A stretch of DNA of 64,000 bases, taken from Legionella israelensis (lineage in GTDB: Bacteria; Pseudomonadota; Gammaproteobacteria; Legionellales; Legionellaceae). The stretch spans positions 1 through 64,000 of the forward strand of contig NZ_CP038273.1 of assembly GCF_004571175.1 (NCBI RefSeq), read 5' to 3'. The notes under the pieces were generated by a model, which worked only from the letters and a program-made list of their open reading frames with translations, was not told the DNA's origin and made no database searches. The position numbers were made by a program, and so were the translations under genes. Below are positions 1-8,264 of this stretch, piece by piece. Position 1 is the first letter of the stretch. Each line of letters begins with the position of its first letter.

Positions 1-1
1 C

Positions 2-1987
2 ATAAATGCTTTGAATGATGTATTACCAGAGGAGTTAAAACAGCGTTTTTGCGGCGTTCATTTTTTTAATCCCCCACGATACATGCATTTAGCTGAGTTG
101 ATTCCCTCAAGAGAAACTTCATCAGAATTGCTTGATCAGTTGGAATCATGGTTAACCAGCTATTTAGGTAAAGGCGTTGTTCGCGCAAAGGATACGCCAA
201 ATTTTATAGCCAATCGAATAGGTGTTTTTTCACTTCTTGCTACCTTATATCACGCTGAAGAGATGGGGCTTGGGTTGGATGAAGTAGATGCCCTTACCGG
301 TCAGTTATTGGGCCGACCAAAGTCCGCTACCTTGCGTACCATGGATGTTGTGGGACTTGATACCATGCAACATGTTGTACATACCATGCGTGAACAATTG
401 TCCGATGATCCATGGCATAAGATCTTCAAATTGCCTGACTGGTTGGATGGATTAATAGAAAAAGGACATCTTGGACAGAAGTCGGGACAAGGTATTTATC
501 GTAAAAAGGGTAAGGCCATTGAAGTTTATGATATAAAGCTTGATGATTATCGAGCTTCTCAGCCAAGCGTTCATGATGAAATAAAATCCATTATGCAAAA
601 CAAGGATGCGAAAGAACGCTTGCAGAAATTAATGAAATCCGATAACCCACAAGCCAGATTTCTTGCCGCGTGCTTTAGAGATCTATTTCATTACTGTGCT
701 TTTCATCTAAAAGATATTGCCGATACAGTACGTGATGTAGACTTAGCGATGCGATGGGGGTTTGGCTGGCAGAAAGGGCCTTTTGAAAGTTGGCAATTGT
801 CCGGAATAGACTGGATCGTTGAAGATATTCGTCATGCAATCAATGAAGATAAAACGTTTTCTCAGGCTAAGCTTCCCGAATGGTTAGAAGATATTAAGGA
901 ATTTTATAGCGATAAAGGCGCTTTTTCACCTGAGAGTGGAATGTATAAAAGCCGTCATGAACTGCCTGTCTATAAAAAACAGATATTTCCCGATAAAGTC
1001 CTTGGAGAAAAAACACCGCAATATAAGACCTTATATGAAAATGATGGCGTTTGTATGTGGCATTTGCAAGATAACGTTGCTGTTGTACATTTTAAATCAA
1101 AGGCAAATACCATCGGTCAGGATGTTTTAGATGGCATGATGAAATCTATTGAAGTGGCTGAAAAAGAATGTAAGGGTTTAATTCTTTATCAGCATGATAC
1201 CTCCAATTTCAGTTCTGGAGCCAATCTGAAAGAGGTGGCTTCTTTGATTCAAGCCGGCAAGATGAATGCGTTGGAAAACATGATTCAATCCTTTCAACGA
1301 TTGGCCATGCGATTACGTTACAGTCCTGTTCCTGTCGTTGCTGCATTACGTGGACGTGCCCTGGGTGGCGGTTGTGAATTAATACTTCATTGTGATTCAG
1401 TCGTTGCCGCATTTGAATCGTATCCAGGACTGGTCGAAGCTGGAGTAGGGCTCATACCTGCAGGTGGGGGCTGTAAGGAAATGGCTAGACGGGCAGCTTC
1501 TAAGGCAAAGTATAGTGATCTTATGGATTGGCTTGAACCATATTTTAAACAGATTGCTACAGCTGCTGTAGCGGGTAGTGCCGCAGAAGCGAAATTGTCA
1601 GACTACTTTCAGGATGGTGATCAGTATGTGATGCATGCGAATGAAGTTCTTTTTACTGCTTTGGCAAAAATCAACTATTTATCCAAAGCCAATTATCTTC
1701 CCCCAATTCCATCACGCTTTAAAGTTGCCGGGATCGAGGGAATGGCTCGCATACAAACAGGGCTTGTGAACTGGTTGGAAGGAGGCTTTATCTCCGAACA
1801 TGATTACTATCTTGCGACACAACTGGCAGGAGTGTTATGTGGGGGTGATGTTAATCGTGGGCAACTTGTGGATGAAGAATGGATGTTGAAATTAGAAAGA
1901 GAGGCATTTATTCGGTTGTGTTCAACACAGAAAACTCAAGAAAGAATCACTCATCTGTTAGAAACCGGAAAACCTTTGCGTAATTAG
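2..1987 (+). CDS. 3-hydroxyacyl-CoA dehydrogenase / enoyl-CoA hydratase, 5' partial
   Basis: Bifunctional fatty acid beta-oxidation enzyme. The frame is open at the window edge, so the N-terminal Rossmann part lies upstream; what is visible begins near the end of the NAD-binding domain (HFFNPPRYM). The 3HCDH C-terminal domains follow (about residues 50-320), then a crotonase domain in the last 300 residues. The crotonase part keeps an oxyanion-loop/glutamate region (GGGCELILHCD) and a second glutamate (GLVEAGVGLIPAGGG), so both activities look intact. Dehydrogenase first and hydratase last is the order of Bacillus FadN/YusL-type proteins, not of E. coli FadB. The thiolase gene starts 15 bases downstream, so the two are probably co-transcribed. 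The internal TTG at position 11 is not the start. Confidence 0.9.
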   Translation: MNALNDVLPEELKQRFCGVHFFNPPRYMHLAELIPSRETSSELLDQLESWLTSYLGKGVVRAKDTPNFIANRIGVFSLLATLYHAEEMGLGLDEVDALTGQLLGRPKSATLRTMDVVGLDTMQHVVHTMREQLSDDPWHKIFKLPDWLDGLIEKGHLGQKSGQGIYRKKGKAIEVYDIKLDDYRASQPSVHDEIKSIMQNKDAKERLQKLMKSDNPQARFLAACFRDLFHYCAFHLKDIADTVRDVDLAMRWGFGWQKGPFESWQLSGIDWIVEDIRHAINEDKTFSQAKLPEWLEDIKEFYSDKGAFSPESGMYKSRHELPVYKKQIFPDKVLGEKTPQYKTLYENDGVCMWHLQDNVAVVHFKSKANTIGQDVLDGMMKSIEVAEKECKGLILYQHDTSNFSSGANLKEVASLIQAGKMNALENMIQSFQRLAMRLRYSPVPVVAALRGRALGGGCELILHCDSVVAAFESYPGLVEAGVGLIPAGGGCKEMARRAASKAKYSDLMDWLEPYFKQIATAAVAGSAAEAKLSDYFQDGDQYVMHANEVLFTALAKINYLSKANYLPPIPSRFKVAGIEGMARIQTGLVNWLEGGFISEHDYYLATQLAGVLCGGDVNRGQLVDEEWMLKLEREAFIRLCSTQKTQERITHLLETGKPLRN

Positions 1988-2002
1988 GGTCAGGAGATAA
2001 AA

Positions 2003-3187
2003 ATGACGAACGTATATATAGTGGATGTATTGAGAACTCCTGTTGGTAAAGCTCCTCGAGGAGTTTTTAGACATACATTGCCCGATGATTTATTAATTCA
2101 TTGCATCAAAGCGTTAATCCGTCGAAATCAGTCCGTTGATTGGAAAGCCATTGATGATGTTGTAATTGGTTGTGCCATGCCTGAAGCTGAACAGGGGATG
2201 AATGTGGCTCGCATAGCATCACTACTTGCTGATTTACCCCAATCTGTCCCTGCTATGACCATTAATCGCTTTTGTTCTTCTGGTGTACAGAGTATTGCCA
2301 TCGCCGCTGCATCTATTCAGAGTGGTAATATGGAGCTGGCATTAGGTGGTGGTGTCGAGAGCATGTCAATGGTTCCTATGGGGGGTAATAAGTACACTTC
2401 AAATCCTGCCATTTTTAATAATGAACATGTTGCTATTGCCTACGGCATGGGAATTACCGCGGAAAAAGTAGCGAAGCAATGGCACATTTCACGAGAAGAA
2501 CAGGATAAATTTGCTATAGAAAGCCACCAAAAGGCAGTTGCCGCGCAGAAAAGAGGTGATTTTGAAGCCGAAATAGCTCCCATAGAGATTCTGCAGAAAG
2601 TGGCAGATCTGGACACATTAAACGTAGACATTAAAGCAAAGCGTGTTAGTGAGGATGAAGGACCAAGAGCAGATACTTCTTATGAAGTCATTTCAAAATT
2701 AAGACCTGTTTTTTCTCTTACAGGAACTGTGACTGCCGGGAATAGTTCTCAAATGAGTGACGGTGCTGGCATTGCCTTATTAGCTAGTGAAAATGCATTA
2801 AAAAAATATGGACTTGAACCTATTGCTCGGCTGGTGAGCTATGCTGTGGCTGGTGTGCCGCCAGAAATAATGGGAATTGGTCCTGTTCAGGCAATACCTT
2901 TAGCTTTAAATAAAGCTGGAATAAAAATGGAACAGTTGGATTGGATTGAACTTAATGAAGCATTTGCCGCACAGGCACTTGCAGTTATTAAAGAACTGAA
3001 CTTACCAAGAGAAAAAGTAAATCCTTTAGGTGGGGCGATTGCTTTAGGTCATCCTTTAGGCGCAACCGGGACGATTAGAACGGCTACTTTATTAAATGGT
3101 TTACGCCGTTCAAAAGGAAAATACGGTATGGTAACCATGTGTATAGGTACTGGCATGGGAGCAGCAGCTATATTTGAAGCATTGTAA
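2003..3187 (+). CDS. fadA: acetyl-CoA acyltransferase (thiolase)
   Basis: Thiolase of 394 residues that cleaves 3-ketoacyl-CoA in the last step of beta-oxidation. The active-site cysteine lies in NRFCSSGVQS at about residue 90. The second conserved block is GHPLGATG, and the C-terminal cysteine is in CIGTGMGAA. Length is normal for the family. A Shine-Dalgarno sequence (TCAGGAGA) lies 8 bases before the ATG. It follows the dehydrogenase/hydratase by 15 bases, forming a two-gene fatty acid degradation unit. FadI/AtoB-type substrate preference cannot be excluded from sequence. Confidence 0.92.
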   Translation: MTNVYIVDVLRTPVGKAPRGVFRHTLPDDLLIHCIKALIRRNQSVDWKAIDDVVIGCAMPEAEQGMNVARIASLLADLPQSVPAMTINRFCSSGVQSIAIAAASIQSGNMELALGGGVESMSMVPMGGNKYTSNPAIFNNEHVAIAYGMGITAEKVAKQWHISREEQDKFAIESHQKAVAAQKRGDFEAEIAPIEILQKVADLDTLNVDIKAKRVSEDEGPRADTSYEVISKLRPVFSLTGTVTAGNSSQMSDGAGIALLASENALKKYGLEPIARLVSYAVAGVPPEIMGIGPVQAIPLALNKAGIKMEQLDWIELNEAFAAQALAVIKELNLPREKVNPLGGAIALGHPLGATGTIRTATLLNGLRRSKGKYGMVTMCIGTGMGAAAIFEAL

Positions 3188-3199
3188 TATTTTATATGG

Positions 3200-3263
3200 G
3201 TAGATTTTGTATATGACAAAACTTTTTGTCATGTACAGCTGCCATAACTGGGTGAAAATCTAC
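3200..3263. repeat. nested inverted repeats between fadA and the Sel1-repeat gene
   Basis: An outer perfect 9-bp pair, GTAGATTTT at 3200-3208 and AAAATCTAC at 3255-3263, encloses an inner perfect 9-bp pair, ATGACAAAA at 3213-3221 and TTTTGTCAT at 3224-3232. The inner hairpin could act as a terminator for the fadA unit, but no clear T-run follows. The whole could also be a structured RNA or small palindromic element. Confidence 0.5.
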
Positions 3264-3360
3264 TGGGCTTTCTATACTAAATATTACCCATGATTTAAAT
3301 TTCTTGCTTTGTAATCACTATATTCTAATATTTAAATTAAGAACACATGGTGGAGAATTT

Positions 3361-4464
3361 ATGCGCAGCCTGTTCCTTGCGGCAGCTTGCATTTTTGCAA
3401 CCACAGTTTTCGCTGACGATATTGTAGGTTATTCAGCTTACGAAAATGGTGATTATAACACCGCCTTTCATCATTTGATTAAATCAGCAAAAGAAAATAA
3501 TGAAGAAGCCATGTATTTAATTGGCCGTATGTATCAGTACGGGCAAGGAGTTAATACAGATTATAAGAAAGCCTTCTATTGGTATGAAAAATCAGCAAAG
3601 CAAAATAATGCCCTTGCTCAATTAAGTCTTGGTTATTTATACGATACTGGCAAAGGGGCTAGCAAAGATTTTAAACAGGCATTTGACTGGTATTTGAAAG
3701 CCGCTGAGCAGGGAAATGCCATTGCTCAAAGAAACATTGCTCTGATGTATGTTTCTGGAGAAGGCGTGAAGCAAAATGAAGAAAAAGCCTTTGAATGGTT
3801 CAAAAAATCCGCTGCTCAAGGTTACAGCAAAGCTCAGGTGAACCTGGCCTATCAATATATGATGGGCAGAGGTACAGAAAAAAATGTCGACTCGGCCTTA
3901 TTGTGGTATAAAAAAGCTGCGTTTCAGGGGGACCCAAAAGGGCAGTACAGTTTAGGTTTATTATATGGAGGAGAACACGGCATACCGACCAACCATAAAA
4001 TTGCCGCCTACTGGTTTGCCAAGGCAGCAAATAGCGGACATCGTAATGCACAAGTTTATCTGGGTTATTATTATCTGAATGGTCTTGGTATAGATAAGGA
4101 TCCGCAAAAAGCCGCTTACTGGTATTTTGTAGCTGCTGAAAAAGGCCATCCCTTGGCGCAAGCCCAGCTTGGACAACTTTTATTGACGGGCACAGGAGTA
4201 GATAAAGACTATCAACAGGCTGCCTATTGGTTCAACAAGTCTGCTCAACAGGGTAATGCAATGGGTCAAGGCAAACTGGGTTATATGTATATGGCTGGCC
4301 TGGGAGTGCCACAGGATAACATAAAAGCTTATGTATGGTTAAAACTAGCCTCGCAAAACGAGAACAAACAAGCGGCGAAAGAGCTTGCCCGCATAAAAAA
4401 TAAACTTTCTGAACAAAATGTTAAGGAAGCAGAAAAAATCATCGAACAAATGAAAATTCAATAA
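3361..4464 (+). CDS. Sel1-repeat (SLR) secreted protein
   Basis: Protein of 367 residues with a Sec signal peptide (hydrophobic core LFLAAACIFATTVFA, likely cut before ADD/DD near residue 18). It then has eight consecutive 36-residue Sel1/TPR-like repeats covering roughly residues 40-330, each carrying the A-Q-L-G-Y-Y-G-G and KAA-WY pattern. The ATG at 3361 is preferred over an upstream in-frame start because GGTGGAG lies just before it and the signal peptide starts there. Sel1-repeat proteins are solenoid adaptors; Legionella has several (LpnE and EnhC are known examples) that affect host-cell entry. Whether this one does is unknown. The C-terminal 35 residues are a charged helix. Confidence 0.85.
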   Translation: MRSLFLAAACIFATTVFADDIVGYSAYENGDYNTAFHHLIKSAKENNEEAMYLIGRMYQYGQGVNTDYKKAFYWYEKSAKQNNALAQLSLGYLYDTGKGASKDFKQAFDWYLKAAEQGNAIAQRNIALMYVSGEGVKQNEEKAFEWFKKSAAQGYSKAQVNLAYQYMMGRGTEKNVDSALLWYKKAAFQGDPKGQYSLGLLYGGEHGIPTNHKIAAYWFAKAANSGHRNAQVYLGYYYLNGLGIDKDPQKAAYWYFVAAEKGHPLAQAQLGQLLLTGTGVDKDYQQAAYWFNKSAQQGNAMGQGKLGYMYMAGLGVPQDNIKAYVWLKLASQNENKQAAKELARIKNKLSEQNVKEAEKIIEQMKIQ

Positions 4465-4696
4465 GAGTCTGTTGATTATTAAATGAATTTTAACTAATTA
4501 GGGTTGTGTGGAATAACCAACAAAGTGTTAATTCTGAATTAAGCTGCCTTCCAAATAAACGTCCTGATTTACACCCTCTCTAACATACCTAAGAAAAAAT
4601 TTTCTGTATATCATGAGCAATATCTATTTGGGGTTAGCAATTATGATTTATCATAATGTGTTTTCTACCAGACATTCATCACGCTCAGAGTCAATA
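4465..4696 (+). other. non-coding stretch with possible 5' remnant of an interrupted gene
   Basis: No complete gene is visible. An ATG at 4643, preceded by TTTGGGG at about 10 bases, opens an 18-codon frame (MIYHNVFSTRHSSRSESI) that runs straight into the left end of the insertion sequence at 4697. It could be the start of the gene whose 3' part lies beyond the element. The two frames do not join directly, so this is a guess. Confidence 0.3.
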
Positions 4697-4771
4697 TGTA
4701 ACCCTCCCTTAAAATAGCACCATTTTCAATTAGAGTTTCTCCGGCATAATAAGCAAAAAAGAGGAGGAACG

Positions 4772-5038
4772 ATGAAACGCAGTCGCTTTACAGAAAATCA
4801 AATTTTAAACATATTAAAATCAGTTGAAGTAGGACGATTGGTAAAGGATGTATGCCGGGAACATGGGATATCCGATGCCACCTATTACAACTGGAAAGCA
4901 AAATACGGTGGGATGGAAGCCTCAGATATTAAACGCATGAAGCAACTTGAGGAAGAAAATGCAAAGCTGAAACGGATGTTTGCTGATTTGTCTCTGGAAA
5001 ACCGTGCACTGAAGGATGTTATAGAAAAAAAGCTTTGA
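4772..5038 (+). CDS. IS3-family transposase OrfA
   Basis: An 88-residue protein with an N-terminal helix-turn-helix (KDVCREHGISDATYYNWK, about residues 30-48) and a C-terminal leucine-zipper-like coiled coil (KQLEEENAKLKRMFADLSLE). This is the IS407/IS2-like OrfA layout. A Shine-Dalgarno sequence (GAGGAGG) precedes the ATG. OrfA binds the terminal repeats. Its end overlaps OrfB by four bases, and translation can shift into OrfB at a slippery heptamer just upstream. Confidence 0.93.
   Translation: MKRSRFTENQILNILKSVEVGRLVKDVCREHGISDATYYNWKAKYGGMEASDIKRMKQLEEENAKLKRMFADLSLENRALKDVIEKKL
5026..5032 (+). promoter_or_regulatory. -1 frameshift slippery site for OrfAB
   Basis: The heptamer A AAA AAG sits in the zero frame of orfA six codons-worth of sequence before its end, and OrfB lies in the -1 frame and is open here. 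This is the classic arrangement for making the OrfAB fusion transposase in IS3-family elements. Confidence 0.7.
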
Positions 5039-5883
5039 AGCCGGCTGAAAAGAGGGAAATGGCTGATTATCTGGTGCAGGAACATGGTCTGAGTCTCAGG
5101 CGAAGCTGCTCGGTATTACGCTTAAGTCGTACAGCTTACTACTATCAGCCGGCGATGGATAAGGATGAAGCGGTGATAAAAGAATTGGTGACCATAACCG
5201 AACACTATCCGCGTTATGGTTTCAGGAAGTTGTTTATCAAATTGCGGCAGGCAGGTTTCTCCTGGAATCATAAAAGAGTATACCGTGTTTATTGTGAGTT
5301 GAAGTTAAATATAAGGCGAAAAGGAAAACGCAGATTAGCTTCCCGTCACCCGGAACCTCTTGCTGTGCCTGATTCCCTTAACCATACATGGTCAGCTGAT
5401 TTTATGAGTGATGCCCTCAATTGCGGCAGAAGATTCAGGACTTTTAATGTGGTAGATGATTTTAATCGGGAAGCTTTGGCAATTGAAATTGATTTGAGCT
5501 TGCCTGCTCTAAGGGTTATTCGGGTACTTGACCATATTGCCGCCAATCGAGGATATCCTGCAAGGTTGCGACTTGATAATGGACCTGAGTTTATTTCCCT
5601 TGCGTTAGCGGATTGGGCAGAAAAGCATGGTGTTATTCTTGAGTTTATTCAGCCGGGAAAGCCAACTCAAAATTCATTTGTGGAGCGGTTCAATAGAACT
5701 TATCGGAATGAAATATTGGATTTTTATCTATTTAGAAGTCTCAATGAGGTACGTGATATTACCACAAATTGGATGAAAGAATATAACGAAGAAAGACCAC
5801 ATGAATCACTCGGTGATATGTCACCTTTGGATTACAGATTGATTAAAAACAGGTCGGAAAACTCTAATTATAACTGGCACTAA
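5035..5883 (+). CDS. IS3-family transposase OrfB (DDE catalytic part)
   Basis: A 282-residue rve/DDE integrase-core protein. The N-terminal HTH_21-type region (YPRYGFRKLFIKLR) precedes the catalytic core. Catalytic residues visible: the first Asp in WSADFMSDA, the second in RLDNGPEFIS, and the Glu in NSFVERFNRTYRNE. The end (ERPHESLGDMSPLDY) is typical. It is probably translated mostly as an OrfAB fusion by -1 frameshifting; the TTG at 5035 is only nominal. No stop or frameshift damages it, so the element may still be mobile. Confidence 0.93.
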   Translation: MKPAEKREMADYLVQEHGLSLRRSCSVLRLSRTAYYYQPAMDKDEAVIKELVTITEHYPRYGFRKLFIKLRQAGFSWNHKRVYRVYCELKLNIRRKGKRRLASRHPEPLAVPDSLNHTWSADFMSDALNCGRRFRTFNVVDDFNREALAIEIDLSLPALRVIRVLDHIAANRGYPARLRLDNGPEFISLALADWAEKHGVILEFIQPGKPTQNSFVERFNRTYRNEILDFYLFRSLNEVRDITTNWMKEYNEERPHESLGDMSPLDYRLIKNRSENSNYNWH

Positions 5884-5899
5884 AAAAGGGAGGTTTACA

Positions 5900-6519
5900 G
5901 TGAAGTTAAAATCTTTAAAGAAAATAATAATGAGCTTAAAGGAAAGAATTTTAAAATACTTAGGTACGGTGAATGTGATTTGTCCAGCTTGCCAAGAAAT
6001 TCAAAACTTTATGTTCTTGGTCATGGCAATAACGTAAATCCTAATAGAATGTGGTGTTCAACAATTGCGGATCCTACAGTTCCTTACAGTGCAATTAAAC
6101 ACTTACCATTCGATGATTGGGGGTATGCAGTTAGCGCTGGAAAAAAATTTATATCAATCGATACCGTTGCTCATCGAATGAAAGAAGATGGTCTTAGTGA
6201 GTCTAATAATTTATCAGTTAAATTATGGTTTTGCGACCCATACTATAAAGCTTATGCTATAGCAAAAAGGTTTATAGAACATTTCAAAGACAGTGGCGTT
6301 AATCTTAGGGTGGACTATTATCTTAATAGACTTCTATACACCCTTACTATAAAAGATGGTCAAATACATAAATGGGCTCGAAATGCGGAATATGGAAATG
6401 TTAATAGAGCCAGTTCTGTGCGTAAATCACTCTATTGTAAAAGCGATAATTCAGGAATTATAGTTGAAGATTCTGAAGAATATGATCACCGAGATTCGGA
6501 ACTGAAATTTAACCGATGA
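5900..6519 (+). pseudogene. 5'-truncated ORF with caspase-like (clan CD) motifs, cut by the IS
   Basis: The frame is open from the right end of the insertion sequence and has no convincing start before the TTG at 5980, so it looks like the 3' part of a disrupted gene (about 206 residues remain). LYVLGHGNN resembles the catalytic-His block and LWFCDPYYKAY the catalytic-Cys block of C80/caspase-fold peptidases such as the MARTX self-cleaving domain. The spacing (about 75 residues) fits that fold. The tail is charged and unrecognised. The function call is motif-level inference only. It could be expressed from an internal start or from an outward promoter in the element. Confidence 0.5.
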
Positions 6520-6600
6520 AGTTCAAATCATCGACTATCCTGATGGCGGTTTTTGTCGAGCTTTTTCAATAAACAGGATGCAAGCTTTTCTTTAATGATA

Positions 6601-7251
6601 CTATAAAATAGTACAAAAATTATCTTTTTTTGGCTTCTTTTCCTTTTGTACAAAATATTCGCCCAATGTGTTTAGATTAAGCTCATTTGGGTAGATGAAT
6701 TTTTCATCACTTAACAGTTGATTTAACCATGAAGCTTTCATGTTTAGTGATGATGAGTTGTAAACTTCACAGAGATCGGTTGTAGCGAGTGAAAAAATCT
6801 CACCTAACCATGGGTCAAGTAGAAATTCTGGTGTAATAACTATCGTATGGTCAATATTTTCAATATTATAAATGAATGCTGAAATGTGTTGTTGCCTAAG
6901 TAATGAAGCTAAATAGAATGATTGGTGTTCACAGTTTCCCGCCATATATTGTGAGATTATATTTTTTATTGGTGCTCTTGCATCTAGAAAATCAATTTGT
7001 TTATTCTTAAGATGTTTCGATATTCTATGCAAAAAAATTCTCAGCTCACCAACTCCATTCATAGCAATGGAGCTGTTATTCTCATATTGTAGCTTTCGAT
7101 TTGTACGAATTTTTTTTGACAAGTCATTAACCACTAATGCAGAAGAACTAGCGATGCACACTGCTATGGTGGTCTCAAATGCATCACATAATATGTCGTA
7201 ATATTCATTTAAATTTATTTCATTTTTTCTGTCTTTAAAAAATCTAGTCAT
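6601..7251 (-). CDS. putative host-directed cysteine protease/transglutaminase-like protein with CaaX box
   Basis: A 216-residue protein, not recognised as a named family. A Cys-His-Asp triad in papain/transglutaminase-like order is visible: C107 (AGNCEHQS), H135 (IDHTIVI) and D146 (LLDPWLGE). Between them is a helix with the ALLR-type pattern (YLASLLRQQHISAFIY). The last residues are a lysine-rich stretch (KEKKPKK, about 203-209) followed by a terminal CTIL, which is a CaaX prenylation box (X = Leu favours geranylgeranylation). No bacterial enzyme uses such a box, and Legionella effectors are known to exploit host prenylation. There is no Sec signal peptide; AAAAGGA precedes the ATG. It lies alone between the IS region and the T2SS operon. 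An effector role is inferred. Confidence 0.6.
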   Translation of the reverse strand: MTRFFKDRKNEINLNEYYDILCDAFETTIAVCIASSSALVVNDLSKKIRTNRKLQYENNSSIAMNGVGELRIFLHRISKHLKNKQIDFLDARAPIKNIISQYMAGNCEHQSFYLASLLRQQHISAFIYNIENIDHTIVITPEFLLDPWLGEIFSLATTDLCEVYNSSSLNMKASWLNQLLSDEKFIYPNELNLNTLGEYFVQKEKKPKKDNFCTIL

Positions 7252-7293
7252 AACAAATTCCTTTTAACATATCCTGAGCTCTCCATGTTCAGC

Positions 7294-8241
7294 CTAAAGA
7301 CTATTCAGGGTTTCGGAAATTAACATGACAGAGATTTTGTTCTTTTTATTTTTGCTTCTTTTTAAAATGGAATAATTGATCATTTTCAGGTTTTCATAAG
7401 TCACTGTAGCTACACTAAGAAAATAATTACTTTCCGTTGTAATTTGGTTGGCTGGAACAGACATTCGTCTTGCCAGATCATTTAAATTTTTGAAATCACT
7501 TTCTTTTCTGGATTGCATGATTTCCTCAGCCTGCGATTCTTTTAATCCGTTTCCAAGACTCATTAGTATCAGCTTAGGTGCTGTATTAATGTTTATCGCA
7601 GTTTTTTCCGGTAAGGCCGTTAAGTAAGGAAATAAATTTTGATATACCGACTGGTTAACATCTTTTACAAGACGAAGTTCAGAAAGGCTTCTCATGAATT
7701 GATGCGCGGGAAGGTAAGGAGGATTGCTTTTTAAATAGCTTGATAAATAAGGATTCGCTCCGTCAGGCCGATACTCACTGATCCAGTGATGAATGGCCAA
7801 AATAAGTTCTCGTCGTTGATTACTGTTTATACTGGGAAGCAGATGGAGTAGCAGATTATTAAATGTGGAAAAGGTTTTGTTATCCACCAGTGAGTTAATA
7901 TTTATTTTTGATTGTAAATCAACCAGATGTCCCGTAACCTTAAAATCAGGGTATATGCTTTGTAGTTTTTTTGGAAAAAAATCTACAATTCCTTCGTTGT
8001 TTGCAGATTTAAATTGGTTTTTACTGTTATTAAGCTCATTCATGGCCCAAAAAGTGACGGCTTGCGATGCAAGGTAGAACTTATCATTATTTATGAGAAG
8101 GCGGGTTCTGTAGATATCAAGTTGCAGTCTTGTTGTCATAGCGGTCGCGGCTATTGCAACCAAGGTCATGATGAAAAGAGCAGAAAGCAGGGCGCTGCCT
8201 CTGACTTTCTTTAAGAAGGGATGGTTGCGTAATTTTTTCAT
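7294..8241 (-). CDS. gspK: type II secretion minor pseudopilin GspK/LspK
   Basis: A 315-residue inner-membrane/periplasmic minor pseudopilin that caps the pseudopilus with GspI and GspJ. It has an N-terminal prepilin leader (KKVRG before SALLSALFIM) and one membrane helix. The large globular domain carries a helix-hairpin-helix-like stretch (TAININTAPKLILMSLG and DLARRM) typical of GspK. GspK lacks the Glu5 of other pseudopilins, and none is seen here. It is the last gene of the reverse-strand F-G-H-I-J-K operon, 23 bases after gspJ. Confidence 0.92.
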   Translation of the reverse strand: MKKLRNHPFLKKVRGSALLSALFIMTLVAIAATAMTTRLQLDIYRTRLLINNDKFYLASQAVTFWAMNELNNSKNQFKSANNEGIVDFFPKKLQSIYPDFKVTGHLVDLQSKININSLVDNKTFSTFNNLLLHLLPSINSNQRRELILAIHHWISEYRPDGANPYLSSYLKSNPPYLPAHQFMRSLSELRLVKDVNQSVYQNLFPYLTALPEKTAININTAPKLILMSLGNGLKESQAEEIMQSRKESDFKNLNDLARRMSVPANQITTESNYFLSVATVTYENLKMINYSILKRSKNKKNKISVMLISETLNSL

Positions 8242-8264
8242 TTCAACAGTTCTTACTCTTGACT

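Larger units (their letters stand above)
4697..5899 (+). mobile_element. IS3-family insertion sequence (IS407-like group), complete
   Basis: A 1203-bp element bounded by imperfect terminal inverted repeats: left TGTAACCCTCCCTT (from 4697) and right, read on the minus strand, TGTAAACCTCCCTT (from 5899). The similarity extends inwards about 45 bases. It holds two overlapping transposase frames and both look intact. The flanking four bases (AATA left, GTGA right) do not match, so no target duplication is seen. This suggests an old insertion with drift, or a rearrangement at one end. Confidence 0.9.

Noticed and set aside
4643..4696. Direct fusion of the 18-codon frame before the IS with the frame after it
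   Set aside because: Removing the element does not join the frames for a four-base duplication, and the flanks show no duplication. Kept only as a possibility.
5980..6519. Intact gene from the TTG start at 5980
   Set aside because: The frame stays open upstream to the IS end, there is no ribosome binding site, and homologous-looking sequence continues past the TTG.
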